Assembly: GCF_004054195.1 (NCBI RefSeq)
Contig: NZ_SBIW01000001.1
Coordinates: 372,001-436,000 of the forward strand
Reading direction: 5' to 3'
Length of the DNA stretch: 64,000 nucleotides
Origin: Mucilaginibacter gilvus
GTDB lineage: Bacteria > Bacteroidota > Bacteroidia > Sphingobacteriales > Sphingobacteriaceae
Below the pieces are notes generated by a model, which had not been told where the DNA came from, searched no databases, and saw only the letters and a list, made by a program, of their open reading frames with translations. How positions within the stretch are numbered: the first letter of the stretch is position 1; each line of letters opens with the position of its first letter. Below, one piece after another: positions 33,299-42,985 of the stretch. The translations under genes and the position numbers were made by a program.

Positions 33299-33838
33299 TT
33301 ACTTCCAGCGCCAATCCAACTCCTTGGTTACTTCAATTTCAGGGTTTTGAAATATGGCAAGCAGATCGTCCACAAAGGAGCCAGTAGTCACCGCCGACTT
33401 AGGGATAACAAGCGCGTCGCCTGTATTTAAGCGAATGAAGTAATGCGTGCCTATCTCGTTTATTTCAGATACTTCGCTTACGTTGATCTTACTCTCGCCC
33501 GTTACATCTTTTGTGTCGATAACATCCTGTTGAAAATCAATTACGCATTCTTTGCCTATCCTGTAGCTAAGTTTATCTAATACGAATTTACGGTAGTGCT
33601 TTTTGTAAGCGTAGCGCTGGTAAAACGGATAAAAAATGAGGCTTATTACACCGGCGGCTGCAAAGTAGTAGCTATAAAATGTATTCTGATCTTTGAATAA
33701 AAAACCGATTATAAAGAAGCACCCCGATACAACCAACCACGACCTTCTCCGATTAGCCTTACTCCGCCTATTTTTTGATGCGGAATAGAGCAAATGGGTT
33801 AGAAAATCATCTTCGGTTAATACAACTTTTACTATCAT
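33299..33838 (-). CDS. YcxB-like membrane protein
   Basis: A 179-residue protein with two adjacent membrane segments (about 34-49 and 54-72) after a basic N-terminal region, followed by a cytoplasmic domain (about 75-175) with a GKECVIDFQQD ... HYFIRLNTGDALVIPKSA ... FVDDLLA pattern. This matches the C-terminal domain of YcxB-like proteins, whose function is unknown. It follows the DUF2314 lipoprotein gene by 37 bp and is probably in the same transcript. Confidence 0.75.
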   Translation of the reverse strand: MIVKVVLTEDDFLTHLLYSASKNRRSKANRRRSWLVVSGCFFIIGFLFKDQNTFYSYYFAAAGVISLIFYPFYQRYAYKKHYRKFVLDKLSYRIGKECVIDFQQDVIDTKDVTGESKINVSEVSEINEIGTHYFIRLNTGDALVIPKSAVTTGSFVDDLLAIFQNPEIEVTKELDWRWK

Positions 33839-33875
33839 TAACTTATTATTTTAATTAAGGCGAGGAAACAAAACC

Positions 33876-34343
33876 TTACTCGCCAGCTGTCTTTTTGCTA
33901 CGCAGATACTTGTCAGAGAAATTCCCCAGATCCTTATTGTGCAGGTAATCATATATCGCCCAATCTTCCACATCGCTTTGCTTAATCAGCACAGGATCGC
34001 CGGGGTGGATGGTCTTTAAATACAGGGCCGAATCTGCAAAGATCCCTGTAAACTTTCCATCGATATATTTATAAACTACGCTCCACATGTGCTCGTGCTC
34101 CTTGCCGTCCACAAAGTCAGACTTTACCAAGAACCGGTAATTGCTATCCAGCGCATGCGGCTTCAGGCTATCAATAAAGGTATTTATCTTAGCTTGCGCG
34201 GTATCTTTCAGCGCCAAAAATTGTTCGTCGTCCGTTTTTAAGTTGACCGACTGAACAGTGCCTGCCTTTTCTTTTTCCGCGTTATTGCAGGCACCAGCCG
34301 CCAAAAGCAGCAGTACGGGTGCTAAAAACCATTTCTTTGCCAT
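33876..34343 (-). CDS. DUF2314 lipoprotein
   Basis: A 155-residue lipoprotein. The ATG at 34343 (MAKKWFLAPVLLLLAAGAC, lipid at C19) is chosen over an upstream ATG at 34382, which would put a polar stretch before the signal. The mature domain has the DUF2314 pattern: YRFLVKSDFVDGKEHEHMWSVV, GKFTGIF, then HPGDPVLIKQSDVEDW. Function is unknown. It sits between pgk, with a terminator between them, and a YcxB-like gene. Confidence 0.85.
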   Translation of the reverse strand: MAKKWFLAPVLLLLAAGACNNAEKEKAGTVQSVNLKTDDEQFLALKDTAQAKINTFIDSLKPHALDSNYRFLVKSDFVDGKEHEHMWSVVYKYIDGKFTGIFADSALYLKTIHPGDPVLIKQSDVEDWAIYDYLHNKDLGNFSDKYLRSKKTAGE

Positions 34344-34367
34344 ACCTATAAAATTGTGTGTTGAAAC

Positions 34368-34398
34368 AAAAAAGGCAACCATTTACATGATTGCCTTT
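34368..34398 (-). terminator. Terminator after pgk
   Basis: On the minus strand AAAGGCAA, twelve bases, TTGCCTTT, then TTTG. The perfect 8-bp stem lies 18 bp after the pgk stop codon. Confidence 0.8.
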
Positions 34399-34415
34399 GT
34401 ATATCGAAAATTTGC

Positions 34416-35606
34416 TTATTCGTTTATCGCTTTTACGCCGGGCAATTCTTTACCTTCCATATATTCCAGTAAAGCACCGCCACCTGTAGATACGTAGCTC
34501 ACATCGTCTATCATATCAAACTTAGCTACCGCAGCGGCGGAATCGCCACCACCTATCAGCGAGAATGCACCGTTGTCTGTTGCTTTGGCAACTGCTTCGG
34601 CAATGGCTTTAGTACCTATCAGGAATTTCTCCATCTCAAAAACACCCATCGGGCCATTCCAAAGGATAGTTTTTGATTCTTCTACCACCTTGCTGAATAT
34701 TTTAACAGTTTCGGGGCCGATATCCAGGCCCATCCAGTTATCAGGTATTTCGCCGGTTTTTGCTACATCTGTATTGGCATCATTACCAAATTTATCGGCA
34801 ATAACATTATCAACAGGTAATAACAGGTTAACGCCTTTTTCTTTTGCTTTTTTAACCAGGCTCAGTGCCAGTTCAAGTTTGTCGGCTTCTACTAATGAAG
34901 TACCTATGTTGCCACCATCTGCCTTGGCAAAGGTGTAAGCCATACCGCCACCAATAATAAGGTTATCTACCTTATCAAGCAGTTTTTCTATCAGTTCTAT
35001 CTTGTCTGACACCTTGGAGCCGCCCATAATTGCGGTAAATGGTTTGGCAGCGCCGTTCAATATTTTCTCGGCGTTGGTTAATTCGGCAGCCATCAGGTAG
35101 CCAAAGTATTTTGCCTCGGGGAAAAACTGCGCTATAACCGCTGTAGAAGCGTGCGCGCGGTGAGCGGTACCAAATGCATCGTTTACATATATATCGCCCA
35201 ATTTGGAAAGCTTTTCGGCAAATTCCACGTTTCCTTTTTCTTCTTCTTTGTAAAAACGCAAGTTCTCTAATAATAAAACTTCGCCTTTATCAAGGTCTTT
35301 CGCTTTTTCAATAGCTTCGGCACCAATGCAGTCATCAGCAAACTGTACCTGCTGACCCAACAGATCTGAAAGATGCGGCACAATGTGCTTTAACGAAAAT
35401 TCTTCGGTGGGGCCATTTTTAGGCCTACCCAGGTGCGACATCAATATAACGGCACCGCCATCGGTTAAAATCTTTTTGATGGTTGGCAAGGCGGCGGTCA
35501 TCCGGTTATCATCGGTAATGTTATAGTCTTTATCCAGGGGGACGTTAAAATCTACACGGATAAGGGCCTTTTTACCGTTGAAAGTTATCTGATCTACTGT
35601 TTTCAT
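34416..35606 (-). CDS. pgk: Phosphoglycerate kinase
   Basis: A 396-residue glycolytic kinase that makes ATP from 1,3-bisphosphoglycerate and ADP. The motifs [10 protein letters not shown], the substrate-site [30 protein letters not shown] and the C-terminal nucleotide motif GGGDSAAAV are present. The ATG at 35606 ([13 protein letters not shown]) is the usual start; the frame is open 20 codons upstream, but that part is not family-like. It lies on the same strand as gap, 98 bp after a GNAT gene. Confidence 0.97.
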   Translation of the reverse strand: MKTVDQITFNGKKALIRVDFNVPLDKDYNITDDNRMTAALPTIKKILTDGGAVILMSHLGRPKNGPTEEFSLKHIVPHLSDLLGQQVQFADDCIGAEAIEKAKDLDKGEVLLLENLRFYKEEEKGNVEFAEKLSKLGDIYVNDAFGTAHRAHASTAVIAQFFPEAKYFGYLMAAELTNAEKILNGAAKPFTAIMGGSKVSDKIELIEKLLDKVDNLIIGGGMAYTFAKADGGNIGTSLVEADKLELALSLVKKAKEKGVNLLLPVDNVIADKFGNDANTDVAKTGEIPDNWMGLDIGPETVKIFSKVVEESKTILWNGPMGVFEMEKFLIGTKAIAEAVAKATDNGAFSLIGGGDSAAAVAKFDMIDDVSYVSTGGGALLEYMEGKELPGVKAINE

Positions 35607-35704
35607 ATTGTTAAAGTATGATTGTTGAATGGGGCGCAAATTGGACAAATTTATTATAAATGCCAACGCTAAAGTTAAAAAGGTGCATGTTTTAGCTTAA
35701 AACT

Positions 35705-36139
35705 TCATTGTATCTTAACATACATTACATAATGCGGCCCTATACCGGGCACCTCAAATACAGGCGAGATCACCTCAAAACCGGTACCCATATAAAAGGC
35801 TACGGCTACTTTGCGCGCGTTGCACCACATGTAATTAACCTTTTGCCCACGCAGGTAAGTAATAGCGAAATTAACCAGCCGGTTGCCTATTCCCTTGCCC
35901 CGATGAGCGGGTGCGGTTGCCATTCCGCGGAGCTGGTAAGCTTTACCCGGATAGCCTTCATAATTTTGAGGGTGAAAGGATGCTATGCAAGCCAGCTCCT
36001 CTTCTACATAATAACCCAAATGGAAAGACTCTTCGGCGTCATCATTTAAAAAACGGCATTCGTCCAGCGTCAACTTCCCTTCGCGTAAAACTTCGTTACG
36101 CAGTGGCAGCACATCTTCTGCGGCGATAAACTTTATCAT
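35705..36139 (-). CDS. GNAT family N-acetyltransferase between gap and pgk
   Basis: A 144-residue GNAT protein. The acetyl-CoA motif is RGMATAPAHRGKGIGNRLV (about 71-89), followed by the WCNARKVAVAFYMGTGFEV helix-strand typical of the fold. Substrate is unknown. Its ATG overlaps the gap stop codon by 4 bp (ATGA), so it is cotranslated with gap and lies inside the gap-pgk unit. Confidence 0.88.
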   Translation of the reverse strand: MIKFIAAEDVLPLRNEVLREGKLTLDECRFLNDDAEESFHLGYYVEEELACIASFHPQNYEGYPGKAYQLRGMATAPAHRGKGIGNRLVNFAITYLRGQKVNYMWCNARKVAVAFYMGTGFEVISPVFEVPGIGPHYVMYVKIQ

Positions 36140-37134
36140 TTAGAAAGCAGATTTATTTTTTCTACCAGGTCTGCCAGGCGGCTGGAGTACCCCATCTCGT
36201 TGTCGTACCAGCCAACTACTTTTACCAAGCCGCCAACTACCGATGTGAGCTGCGCATCAAAAATGCAGCTGTGCGGGTTATCCAAAATATCTGTTGACAC
36301 GATGGGATCTTCGGTATATTCCAGTATGGTCTTCATCGGGCCATCCGCGGCAACTTTAAACGCGGTGTTTATTTCGGTTACCGTAGGGATCTCTTTTAAA
36401 CTACAGGTAAAATCCGTTAACGAGCCGTTCAATACCGGTACACGGATCCCGGCACCGCCAAGTCGCCCTTCGAGGTGCGGGAAAATATTGGTGATAGCTT
36501 TTGCAGCGCCTGTTGTTGTTGGAATGATGGATGCTGATGCCGCCCTTGCCCTGCGGAGATCTTTATGCGGGGCATCGTGTAGGTTTTGGTCGCCCGTCAT
36601 GGAGTGTACGGTGGTGATATAGCCATCGGTTATCCCCCAGTTATCGTCCAGTATTTTTACCATAGCAGCCACGTTGTTGGTTGTACAGGATGCGTTGGAG
36701 AGGATCGGCGATGCAAGGTCAACAGTATCATCGTTAACACCTAACACTACGGTTGGCACGCTTTTATCAGCAGGCGGGGCAGAAATGATCACCTGCTTTG
36801 CACCGGCTGTAAGGTGTTTGCCTGCGCCTTCGGCAGAGATGAATTTACCGGTAGATTCTATCACCAGGTCGATATTTAATTCGCCCCACGGTAAGTTTGC
36901 AGGGTCTTTTTCCTGGTAAGCTTTTATGACGCGGCCATTAACAACCAGGTTATCTCCGGATGAGGTAACGGTGCCTTTAAACCCGCGGTGTACGGAATCG
37001 TACTTAAAAAGATGGGCCAGCGTTTGGGTGTCTGCAAGATCGTTTATGGCAACAACCTCTATATTTTCTTTCAGGAGGATGGTACGTAAAAAAACACGCC
37101 CAATACGCCCGAAACCGTTTATTGCGATCCTCAT
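36136..37134 (-). CDS. gap: Glyceraldehyde-3-phosphate dehydrogenase, type I
   Basis: A 332-residue enzyme that oxidises glyceraldehyde 3-phosphate to 1,3-bisphosphoglycerate. The NAD motif is INGFGRIGR (5-13), with N31 and D32 next, the catalytic cysteine C150 in SNASCTTN, and the substrate motifs HSMTGDQNLHDAPH and WYDNEMGYSSR. The length is standard. A -7 promoter element TAGTTTTG (37153-37160) lies upstream on the minus strand. Confidence 0.97.
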   Translation of the reverse strand: MRIAINGFGRIGRVFLRTILLKENIEVVAINDLADTQTLAHLFKYDSVHRGFKGTVTSSGDNLVVNGRVIKAYQEKDPANLPWGELNIDLVIESTGKFISAEGAGKHLTAGAKQVIISAPPADKSVPTVVLGVNDDTVDLASPILSNASCTTNNVAAMVKILDDNWGITDGYITTVHSMTGDQNLHDAPHKDLRRARAASASIIPTTTGAAKAITNIFPHLEGRLGGAGIRVPVLNGSLTDFTCSLKEIPTVTEINTAFKVAADGPMKTILEYTEDPIVSTDILDNPHSCIFDAQLTSVVGGLVKVVGWYDNEMGYSSRLADLVEKINLLSK

Positions 37135-37152
37135 AATTATAAATTAAGAGTG

Positions 37153-37160
37153 CAAAACTA
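37153..37160 (-). promoter_or_regulatory. -7 promoter element TAGTTTTG upstream of gap
   Basis: A perfect TAnnTTTG match on the minus strand, 18 bp before the gap start codon. A TTTG box at the usual distance is not seen; the upstream sequence is AT-rich. Confidence 0.5.
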
Positions 37161-37198
37161 AATAAAATTAAAATTGAGAAAAGTTGCGCAGCGTCATT

Positions 37199-38299
37199 TT
37201 ACGCAAACAGGTTGCGGAAAGCGAAACCCTCACGCTCTTTAGTGCGCAGGCAAATTGTAATACCCCAGTTAAACACCAGTGAATTTAAAAAGATAAGCGC
37301 CATTAGGCCAAAATTGCCTATTTGGCTAAACAGCAGTACCATTACAATGGTAATAATGTTTAAGCCCACCAATATCAGCGTTGTTTGCATGTGGGTAAAA
37401 CCTAACCTTAACACTCGGTGGTGTATATGGTTACGATCTGCTGTGAACGGTGAGATCCCTTTTGATATACGAAGAATAAACACCCGTAAAGTATCGAATA
37501 TTGGCCCAATAAGAATGGCGAAGGCCAAAGCAGGGGCAGAAAAAATTGCAGGCGAACTGTGGCCCGTAAACTTATTTACCTCGATAAATTTTACCGCCAT
37601 AATAGCTGATATCAAGCCAATTAACAACGAGCCGGTATCGCCCATAAATATTTTTGCCGGCGTAAGGTTGTATCGTAAAAAGCCAATTACGGCGCCCACT
37701 ATGGCCAGCGAAATTGCTGCAAGCTCATAATGTTTCATGTACATAAACAATAACGTGAATGTACCGTTCACCACAACGCAGGTAGTGCCGGCCAGCCCGT
37801 CTATCCCGTCTATCAGGTTAAATGCGTTCACAATAAGCATAATAAACAGTATGGATATGATGGCGCTTACCACATAGCTAATTTCGTAAACCCCAAAAAT
37901 GCCATACATGCTGGTAAAGCGGATATCGCCAAGTAAAACCAGTATAGCCGCTACAAAAAACTGTATTAAAAACTTTGTACTTGAGTTAACGCCCGAAAGA
38001 TCATCCTTTAACCCCATTGCAAACAACACAATGCTCGATGTAAGTAAATAGCTTATCGGCAGGCTTTTATCAACCATGCTAAAAAGCAGCAGCGTTATGG
38101 TAAAACTGGCGAAAATGGCCACGCCGCCCAATCGCGGGATACCATGATCATGCTGTTTACGAAAATGGCCAACATCATCATAAAGGTGGCGGGTACGGGC
38201 AACATGTAAAATTGAGGGAATAGACAGCAGTGTTATCAGAACTGAAAACAGTACTATAAAAATGTAGTATATGTAATACGTATTTAAATATGCTGGCAT
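37199..38299 (-). CDS. WecA-like undecaprenyl-phosphate sugar-1-phosphate transferase (GT4-type, MraY family)
   Basis: A 366-residue polytopic membrane enzyme that transfers a GlcNAc-1-phosphate or similar unit to undecaprenyl phosphate, the first step of polysaccharide assembly. The family motifs are GIPRLGGVAIF, GLKDDLSGVN (acidic pair), [34 protein letters not shown] and the basic HIHHRVLRLGF loop. The last marks the WecA/TagO branch rather than MraY. A -7 box TATATTTG (38341-38348) lies 42 bp upstream. It is the likely initiating transferase for the adjacent polysaccharide locus, although transcribed away from it. Confidence 0.92.
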   Translation of the reverse strand: MPAYLNTYYIYYIFIVLFSVLITLLSIPSILHVARTRHLYDDVGHFRKQHDHGIPRLGGVAIFASFTITLLLFSMVDKSLPISYLLTSSIVLFAMGLKDDLSGVNSSTKFLIQFFVAAILVLLGDIRFTSMYGIFGVYEISYVVSAIISILFIMLIVNAFNLIDGIDGLAGTTCVVVNGTFTLLFMYMKHYELAAISLAIVGAVIGFLRYNLTPAKIFMGDTGSLLIGLISAIMAVKFIEVNKFTGHSSPAIFSAPALAFAILIGPIFDTLRVFILRISKGISPFTADRNHIHHRVLRLGFTHMQTTLILVGLNIITIVMVLLFSQIGNFGLMALIFLNSLVFNWGITICLRTKEREGFAFRNLFA

Positions 38300-38365
38300 T
38301 TATATGTTGTGAAGGGGGACACTATATGACTGCGAGTGCGCAAATATAAAATATTTTTTTTATAA

Positions 38366-39112
38366 TTAAAAAAATTGCCTTATCTTACTTAAACGCTTAT
38401 ATAGTAAGGCTATGGGAGGCAATTGTACATCATGCTTATACATTGCCTTCAAGTCCAAAAATAATACTTTAATACGCCCCAGATAGCTATTGTTACTAAC
38501 ACCGCCCGTATTCATGTTAACAACTACCCTTGCGAGGTAAAAAACTGATGCTTTTTTTACATGAATAAATCTTAGCATCAATTCATAATCAGCTGCGGTA
38601 CCAAAATCGAGGCTATAAATACCAAACCGGTCGTATAAGCTCCTTTTACAATAAAAAGTTGGGTGGGGAGGCATCCAACCTTTATTAAACATCCCTGTTC
38701 TGTACTGCCCTGATCTCCATTTACGCAAAACATTCCCGTTTGGTTTTAAATAATTCAGATCAGCATATAATATATCGTTGCCGTTTTCGGCAAATGCCGC
38801 GGCAATAGTTCCAGCCACGCTATTATCTGTAAAAACATCGTCGGCATTTAACATCCCAACAACTTGCCCGGTTGCCATGGCAATACCTTTATTCATGGCA
38901 TCGTACATCCCTTTGTCGGGTTCAGAAACTACACGTTGGATTTGGCCCTTGTATCTGTCAATGATGCCGGTTGTGGCATCAGAAGAGCCGCCATCTATAA
39001 TAATGTATTCTATATTACTGTAATACTGGTTAATAACCGACTGTATGCATCTTTCGATGGTACTTTCGGCATTATAGCAAACCGTAATTATGGATATTTT
39101 TAATTCGTGCAC
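38366..39112 (-). CDS. Family 2 glycosyltransferase
   Basis: A 248-residue GT-A fold glycosyltransferase. It begins with ISIITVCYNAESTIERCI, has the nucleotide region EYIIIDGGSSDATTGII, the DxD-type motif LNADDVF (about 92-98) and ends with a helical part. Enzymes of this type add one sugar in the cytoplasm to a lipid-linked oligosaccharide. It is divergent from the wza-like gene across an 84-bp spacer, and upstream of the WecA-like gene on the same strand. Confidence 0.9.
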   Translation of the reverse strand: MHELKISIITVCYNAESTIERCIQSVINQYYSNIEYIIIDGGSSDATTGIIDRYKGQIQRVVSEPDKGMYDAMNKGIAMATGQVVGMLNADDVFTDNSVAGTIAAAFAENGNDILYADLNYLKPNGNVLRKWRSGQYRTGMFNKGWMPPHPTFYCKRSLYDRFGIYSLDFGTAADYELMLRFIHVKKASVFYLARVVVNMNTGGVSNNSYLGRIKVLFLDLKAMYKHDVQLPPIALLYKRLSKIRQFF

Positions 39113-39196
39113 GTTGGAAAAATACAGTTATTTAAACGTAAAATATGTATTTTTGAAATCGCAGCCTAATTATTAACCATACCGGCAGCTAAATTT

Positions 39197-39988
39197 ATGC
39201 GTGTTTTATACTTCATTTGTATAGTTTCAACGGTCATTTTTATAAGTTCGTGCTCATACAAGCAAAACCACGTGCTTTTTCAAAATAAAAGTGCGTCCAA
39301 TACCGTAAACGATAGTTTGCGCCTGCAGAGCCTCACTTTAAAAAACAGTTACCGCATACAACCACGAGACCAGCTACAGATAAAAAACCTGCAAAACATC
39401 AAATACATTGTTGATGAATTACCAACTTCGGTTTCAGGTTTAAGTAGCGGTGGCACGGCTTCACAAGGCCAAACTTTTGAAGTTGACGAAGATGGAACGG
39501 TAGCACTCCCGGCGTTAGGGCATGTCCCCGTCAGCGGATTGACCCGCGTAGAAGCGACAAAAAAAATAGAGGCCCTTTACCGTAAAGAATTACTTAAAGA
39601 CCCTATCATTGAGCTAAAGATCACCAATTTGAAAGTTAGTTTATTTGGAGAAGTGGCGTCGCCGGGTAATTTCCCATTGCTTAAAGATAATACCACACTG
39701 GTAGAACTTATTGGGCAGGCAGGTGGCCTAACACCCAATGCCAACGAAAGCAATATCAAAATAATTCGGACGGATGGGCAAATTAAAACAACAACGGAGA
39801 TAGATCTTGGAAACATTAATTCGATATCAGACCCAAGAACTTTTTTGCAAAACGGAGACGTTATTTATGTTTCACAAAATAAACGCGCAGTACGGAATGA
39901 TAAATTCCTAACCCTATCAACTATTATTCAACCTATAACGTTATTGCTTAGTACAGTTTTAATTATCTTTACGCTTAAGCGGTTATAA
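39197..39988 (+). CDS. Polysaccharide export outer membrane lipoprotein (Wza-like)
   Basis: A 263-residue outer membrane lipoprotein, signal ending at C19 (VIFISSCSYK). The polysaccharide export domain begins near SYRIQPRDQLQIKNLQN, followed by an SLBB domain (KVSLFGEVASPGNFPLLKDN to about INSISDP) and a C-terminal hydrophobic helix (about 240-259), as in Wza. It forms the outer membrane channel for capsule or exopolysaccharide. The stop codon abuts the next ATG with no gap. A -7 motif TATTTTTG (39148-39155) lies upstream. Confidence 0.93.
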   Translation: MRVLYFICIVSTVIFISSCSYKQNHVLFQNKSASNTVNDSLRLQSLTLKNSYRIQPRDQLQIKNLQNIKYIVDELPTSVSGLSSGGTASQGQTFEVDEDGTVALPALGHVPVSGLTRVEATKKIEALYRKELLKDPIIELKITNLKVSLFGEVASPGNFPLLKDNTTLVELIGQAGGLTPNANESNIKIIRTDGQIKTTTEIDLGNINSISDPRTFLQNGDVIYVSQNKRAVRNDKFLTLSTIIQPITLLLSTVLIIFTLKRL

Positions 39989-42415
39989 ATGGAAGAAACC
40001 GAAAATATTCAGAAAAAGTTACCTAACCAGGAAATTGATTATTTTAAGATCGGCAAAATACTGATAAGCCGATGGTACTGGGTGGCGGGTTCTTTGGCTG
40101 TTTTTTTGATCTGGTCTAACATTTATTTATGGTATACCCCTAAAACTTACGCCACGGGGGGCTATATGAAGCTGGAGGAAAAAAAATCGGAAATTGCCGA
40201 TCTTTCTAATATCCTTAACAGTTCTGATCGGGGCCCGTCCAGGATACAAAGCGAAACCTCGGTTATACAAAGCCAGCCGGTTATATTAAGCGCCATAAAC
40301 GACCTCAATTACCCCATTAGTTTTTATGTGGAAGGCAGGGTGCGCACAAGTGAATTATACCCGCAAAAGCCCCTTTCCATTGAAAAATTACTGTTCGACA
40401 GCCTTAATTTTTACCGGGATATTGTATCATTCAGGCCGGTAAACAACGCTACCTACAACCTCACCTACAAGTTAAACGGTAAAGATGTATCAAAGAATTA
40501 TTTGTACAACAACCCGGTTAATATAGGGCCTACAACCATCATTATCAGGTTCCCGGGCGACATTAACAAAAAGGCGGTTTTTCTTTTTAAATTTAATGTA
40601 CCAGAAGATTTTGTAGGCAGGGTACGCGGGGGCCTTCGGGCCAGCGAAACCGTTAAAAACTCTAACATACTGGCACTGCAAATGACTGATGCCAACCCGC
40701 AGTTTGCCGCGGATGTACTTAACGCGGTAATGAAAGAGTACTTAATTTTCGATCGTAGCCGTAAAACGCAATCGGCCACCCAAATGATCAACTTTATTGA
40801 TGATCAGCTAAAATACCTTTCTAACGAGGTAAAAGGATCAGAAAAATCTATAAAAAACTTCAGGGAGAAGAACAGGCTGATGGAAGTTAGCGCTGCTGCC
40901 GATGCCGCATTGAGTAAAGCAAAGGACATAGAGTCGCAGCAATCTATTCTAAAATTTCAGCTTTTGGCAATAGATGACGTTAAGCAAAAAATAAGTAAAG
41001 AGAAAAACGATGTTAATCTTAATTTCGACGCGGGAGGCGGCCAGATAGACCCGGGCCTGGCACTGCTGATAACAAAATTAGATGGTTACCTTGCACAACG
41101 TACAGAACTCCTAAAAACTTACAATTACAATTCGCAGCCCATACAGGATATTAACAGGGGTATTTTACAGGTAAAAAACACAGCCTTAAATATTTTAAAC
41201 TCATCATACATCAACACTAAGCGTAGTTATGATTTCCTGTCGGCACAGCTATCGCAGGTAAATCAGCAGATCTCGATTTTACCGGGTGCGGAACGGGATA
41301 TGATAAGCCTGAGACGCGATTTTGAAATAAACGAAAAGGTGTATTCGTTTTTATCAGAAAAGAAATTAGAGGCGCAGATAACGCGATCGGGTATTTTGCC
41401 TGGGGCCACTATTTTAGAGCAGGCGCAACCAAATTACTCCCCCGTTTCGCCAAATGTGCATGATAATCGCAGATCGGCAATTATATTTGGTTTGGCGGTG
41501 GGCCTTGGGCTCATCATCCTCATCAGGATACTGAACCCTTTTATTTACGATAAAGAAACTATTGAAAGCCTTACCACCATACCAATTATAGGCGTTATTA
41601 GAAAATTCCCCGAGGCCATTGATGAAGATAATAGCCAAATACTGGCCATAAGCAAGCCGAAATCCATCTTTGCCGAATCCGTACGTTCGGTGCGTACCAA
41701 TTTAAATTTCTTATCGTCAGAAAAAGCGAGCAAGGTAATTTGTATAACATCCGAAGTGGCTGGCGAAGGAAAATCTTTTGTTGCCGTAAACCTATCCAGT
41801 ACATTATCATTAATTGATAAAAAGGTAATTTTAATTGCCGGTGACCTTCGCCGTTCTAAACTTCATAAAACTTTTAAAGTACCTAACGATAACGGGCTGA
41901 GCAATTATCTTTCTCATCAAACATCGCTAAGCGATATTATTCTGCACTCCCAACAGGAGAATCTGGATTTTATCGTGTCGGGCCCGGTGCCGCCAAACCC
42001 TTCGGAGTTATTGCATACCGAAAGGATGAAAGAGCTCATCCGCGACCTGAGCTTAAAATACGATGTGATCATGATAGATACGGCACCAATAGGGTTGGTG
42101 TCAGATGCAATCCCATTAATACGGATGAGCGATATCAATATATTTGTTATCCGGTCCGGAAAATCAAAATATTATTCGGCAACTATCCCGCAGCGCATCG
42201 CGCAGGAATACCACCTGGACAATACGGTGATCGTATTAAACGCTTTTGCCGAAGATCTGTTACATTCGAGGTATTACACCACCAAATTTACAGGTGATTA
42301 TAGCACAAGATACTATTACTATTCTGATTATAGCGGCGGATACGAAGCATCTGGCTACTATGTAGACGACGAAAAGAAAAAGTGGTGGAGTTTAAAACGT
42401 TGGTTTAAGTTATAA
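39989..42415 (+). CDS. Wzc-like chain-length regulator and BY-kinase
   Basis: An 808-residue inner membrane protein. It has an N-terminal Wzz domain between two membrane segments (about 30-48 and 496-514) with a long periplasmic coiled-coil part, then a cytoplasmic bacterial tyrosine kinase domain: Walker A AGEGKS (591-596), Walker A' VILIAGDLRR (613-622), Walker B VIMIDTAP (693-700) and the oligomerisation motif ExxRxxR at 563-569. The C-terminal tail carries 11 tyrosines between 762 and 791, the autophosphorylation cluster. Cycles of phosphorylation control chain length and export with Wza. Confidence 0.95.
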   Translation: MEETENIQKKLPNQEIDYFKIGKILISRWYWVAGSLAVFLIWSNIYLWYTPKTYATGGYMKLEEKKSEIADLSNILNSSDRGPSRIQSETSVIQSQPVILSAINDLNYPISFYVEGRVRTSELYPQKPLSIEKLLFDSLNFYRDIVSFRPVNNATYNLTYKLNGKDVSKNYLYNNPVNIGPTTIIIRFPGDINKKAVFLFKFNVPEDFVGRVRGGLRASETVKNSNILALQMTDANPQFAADVLNAVMKEYLIFDRSRKTQSATQMINFIDDQLKYLSNEVKGSEKSIKNFREKNRLMEVSAAADAALSKAKDIESQQSILKFQLLAIDDVKQKISKEKNDVNLNFDAGGGQIDPGLALLITKLDGYLAQRTELLKTYNYNSQPIQDINRGILQVKNTALNILNSSYINTKRSYDFLSAQLSQVNQQISILPGAERDMISLRRDFEINEKVYSFLSEKKLEAQITRSGILPGATILEQAQPNYSPVSPNVHDNRRSAIIFGLAVGLGLIILIRILNPFIYDKETIESLTTIPIIGVIRKFPEAIDEDNSQILAISKPKSIFAESVRSVRTNLNFLSSEKASKVICITSEVAGEGKSFVAVNLSSTLSLIDKKVILIAGDLRRSKLHKTFKVPNDNGLSNYLSHQTSLSDIILHSQQENLDFIVSGPVPPNPSELLHTERMKELIRDLSLKYDVIMIDTAPIGLVSDAIPLIRMSDINIFVIRSGKSKYYSATIPQRIAQEYHLDNTVIVLNAFAEDLLHSRYYTTKFTGDYSTRYYYYSDYSGGYEASGYYVDDEKKKWWSLKRWFKL

Positions 42416-42429
42416 GTTTTTTTAAAGGA

Positions 42430-42945
42430 ATGGCTTTAGATAAAGATACCGGGAAGCTACGATGGTACCCGGTATACACTCACCCGCGTGCGGAAAAAAA
42501 AGCTTATGACACCCTTACAAACAAAGGAGTTGAGGCATATTTGCCCCTTCAAAAGCGCTTAAAACAATGGAGCGATAGAAAAAAGTGGGTGGAAGAGCCG
42601 CTGATTAAATCGTACCTTTTTGTGCGCATTGCAGAGCACGACCAGGCCGAAGTGCTGATGACCAAAGGAATAGCGCGCTTTATATATTTTTCGGGCAGGA
42701 TAACCTCGATGCCCGATAAACAAATAGAAGACCTGCAATTACTAATGGCAAGCTCCCTGGAGCTGGAAGTTACAGAGGAAAACCTACAACCAGGAGAAAA
42801 AATAAAAATAAAAGCCGGGCCATTAAAAGGTTTAACGGGCGAAATGATAGCATACCGTTCGCAAAAACAATTATTATTGCGATTAGATAGCCTTGGTTGT
42901 TCCATTATCGTAAATGTGGCAGCATCGTTTATTAACAGGTTTTAA
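42430..42945 (+). CDS. NusG-like transcription antiterminator (UpxY/RfaH type)
   Basis: A 171-residue NusG paralogue. The NGN domain starts at RWYPVYTHPRAEKKAYDTL and includes WVEEPLIKSYLFVRI; a C-terminal KOW domain begins at PGEKIKIKAGPLKGLTGEMIAYRS. Such specialised NusG proteins bind RNA polymerase early in long polysaccharide operons and prevent termination. It is third in the unit, 14 bp after wzc, rather than first as in Bacteroides capsule loci. AT-rich dyads follow directly. Confidence 0.9.
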   Translation: MALDKDTGKLRWYPVYTHPRAEKKAYDTLTNKGVEAYLPLQKRLKQWSDRKKWVEEPLIKSYLFVRIAEHDQAEVLMTKGIARFIYFSGRITSMPDKQIEDLQLLMASSLELEVTEENLQPGEKIKIKAGPLKGLTGEMIAYRSQKQLLLRLDSLGCSIIVNVAASFINRF

Positions 42946-42958
42946 ATTAATACCACCA

Positions 42959-42985
42959 GTTCAATAAAAATAATATTTATTGAAC
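42959..42985. promoter_or_regulatory. Perfect 10-bp AT-rich dyad after the NusG-like gene
   Basis: GTTCAATAAA, seven bases, TTTATTGAAC. A second, weaker dyad (GATAA...TTATC, about 42986-43003) follows. The pair fills most of the spacer before the asparagine synthase-like gene. It could be a hairpin, an operator or a pause site for the antiterminator; no function can be proven from sequence. Confidence 0.5.
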
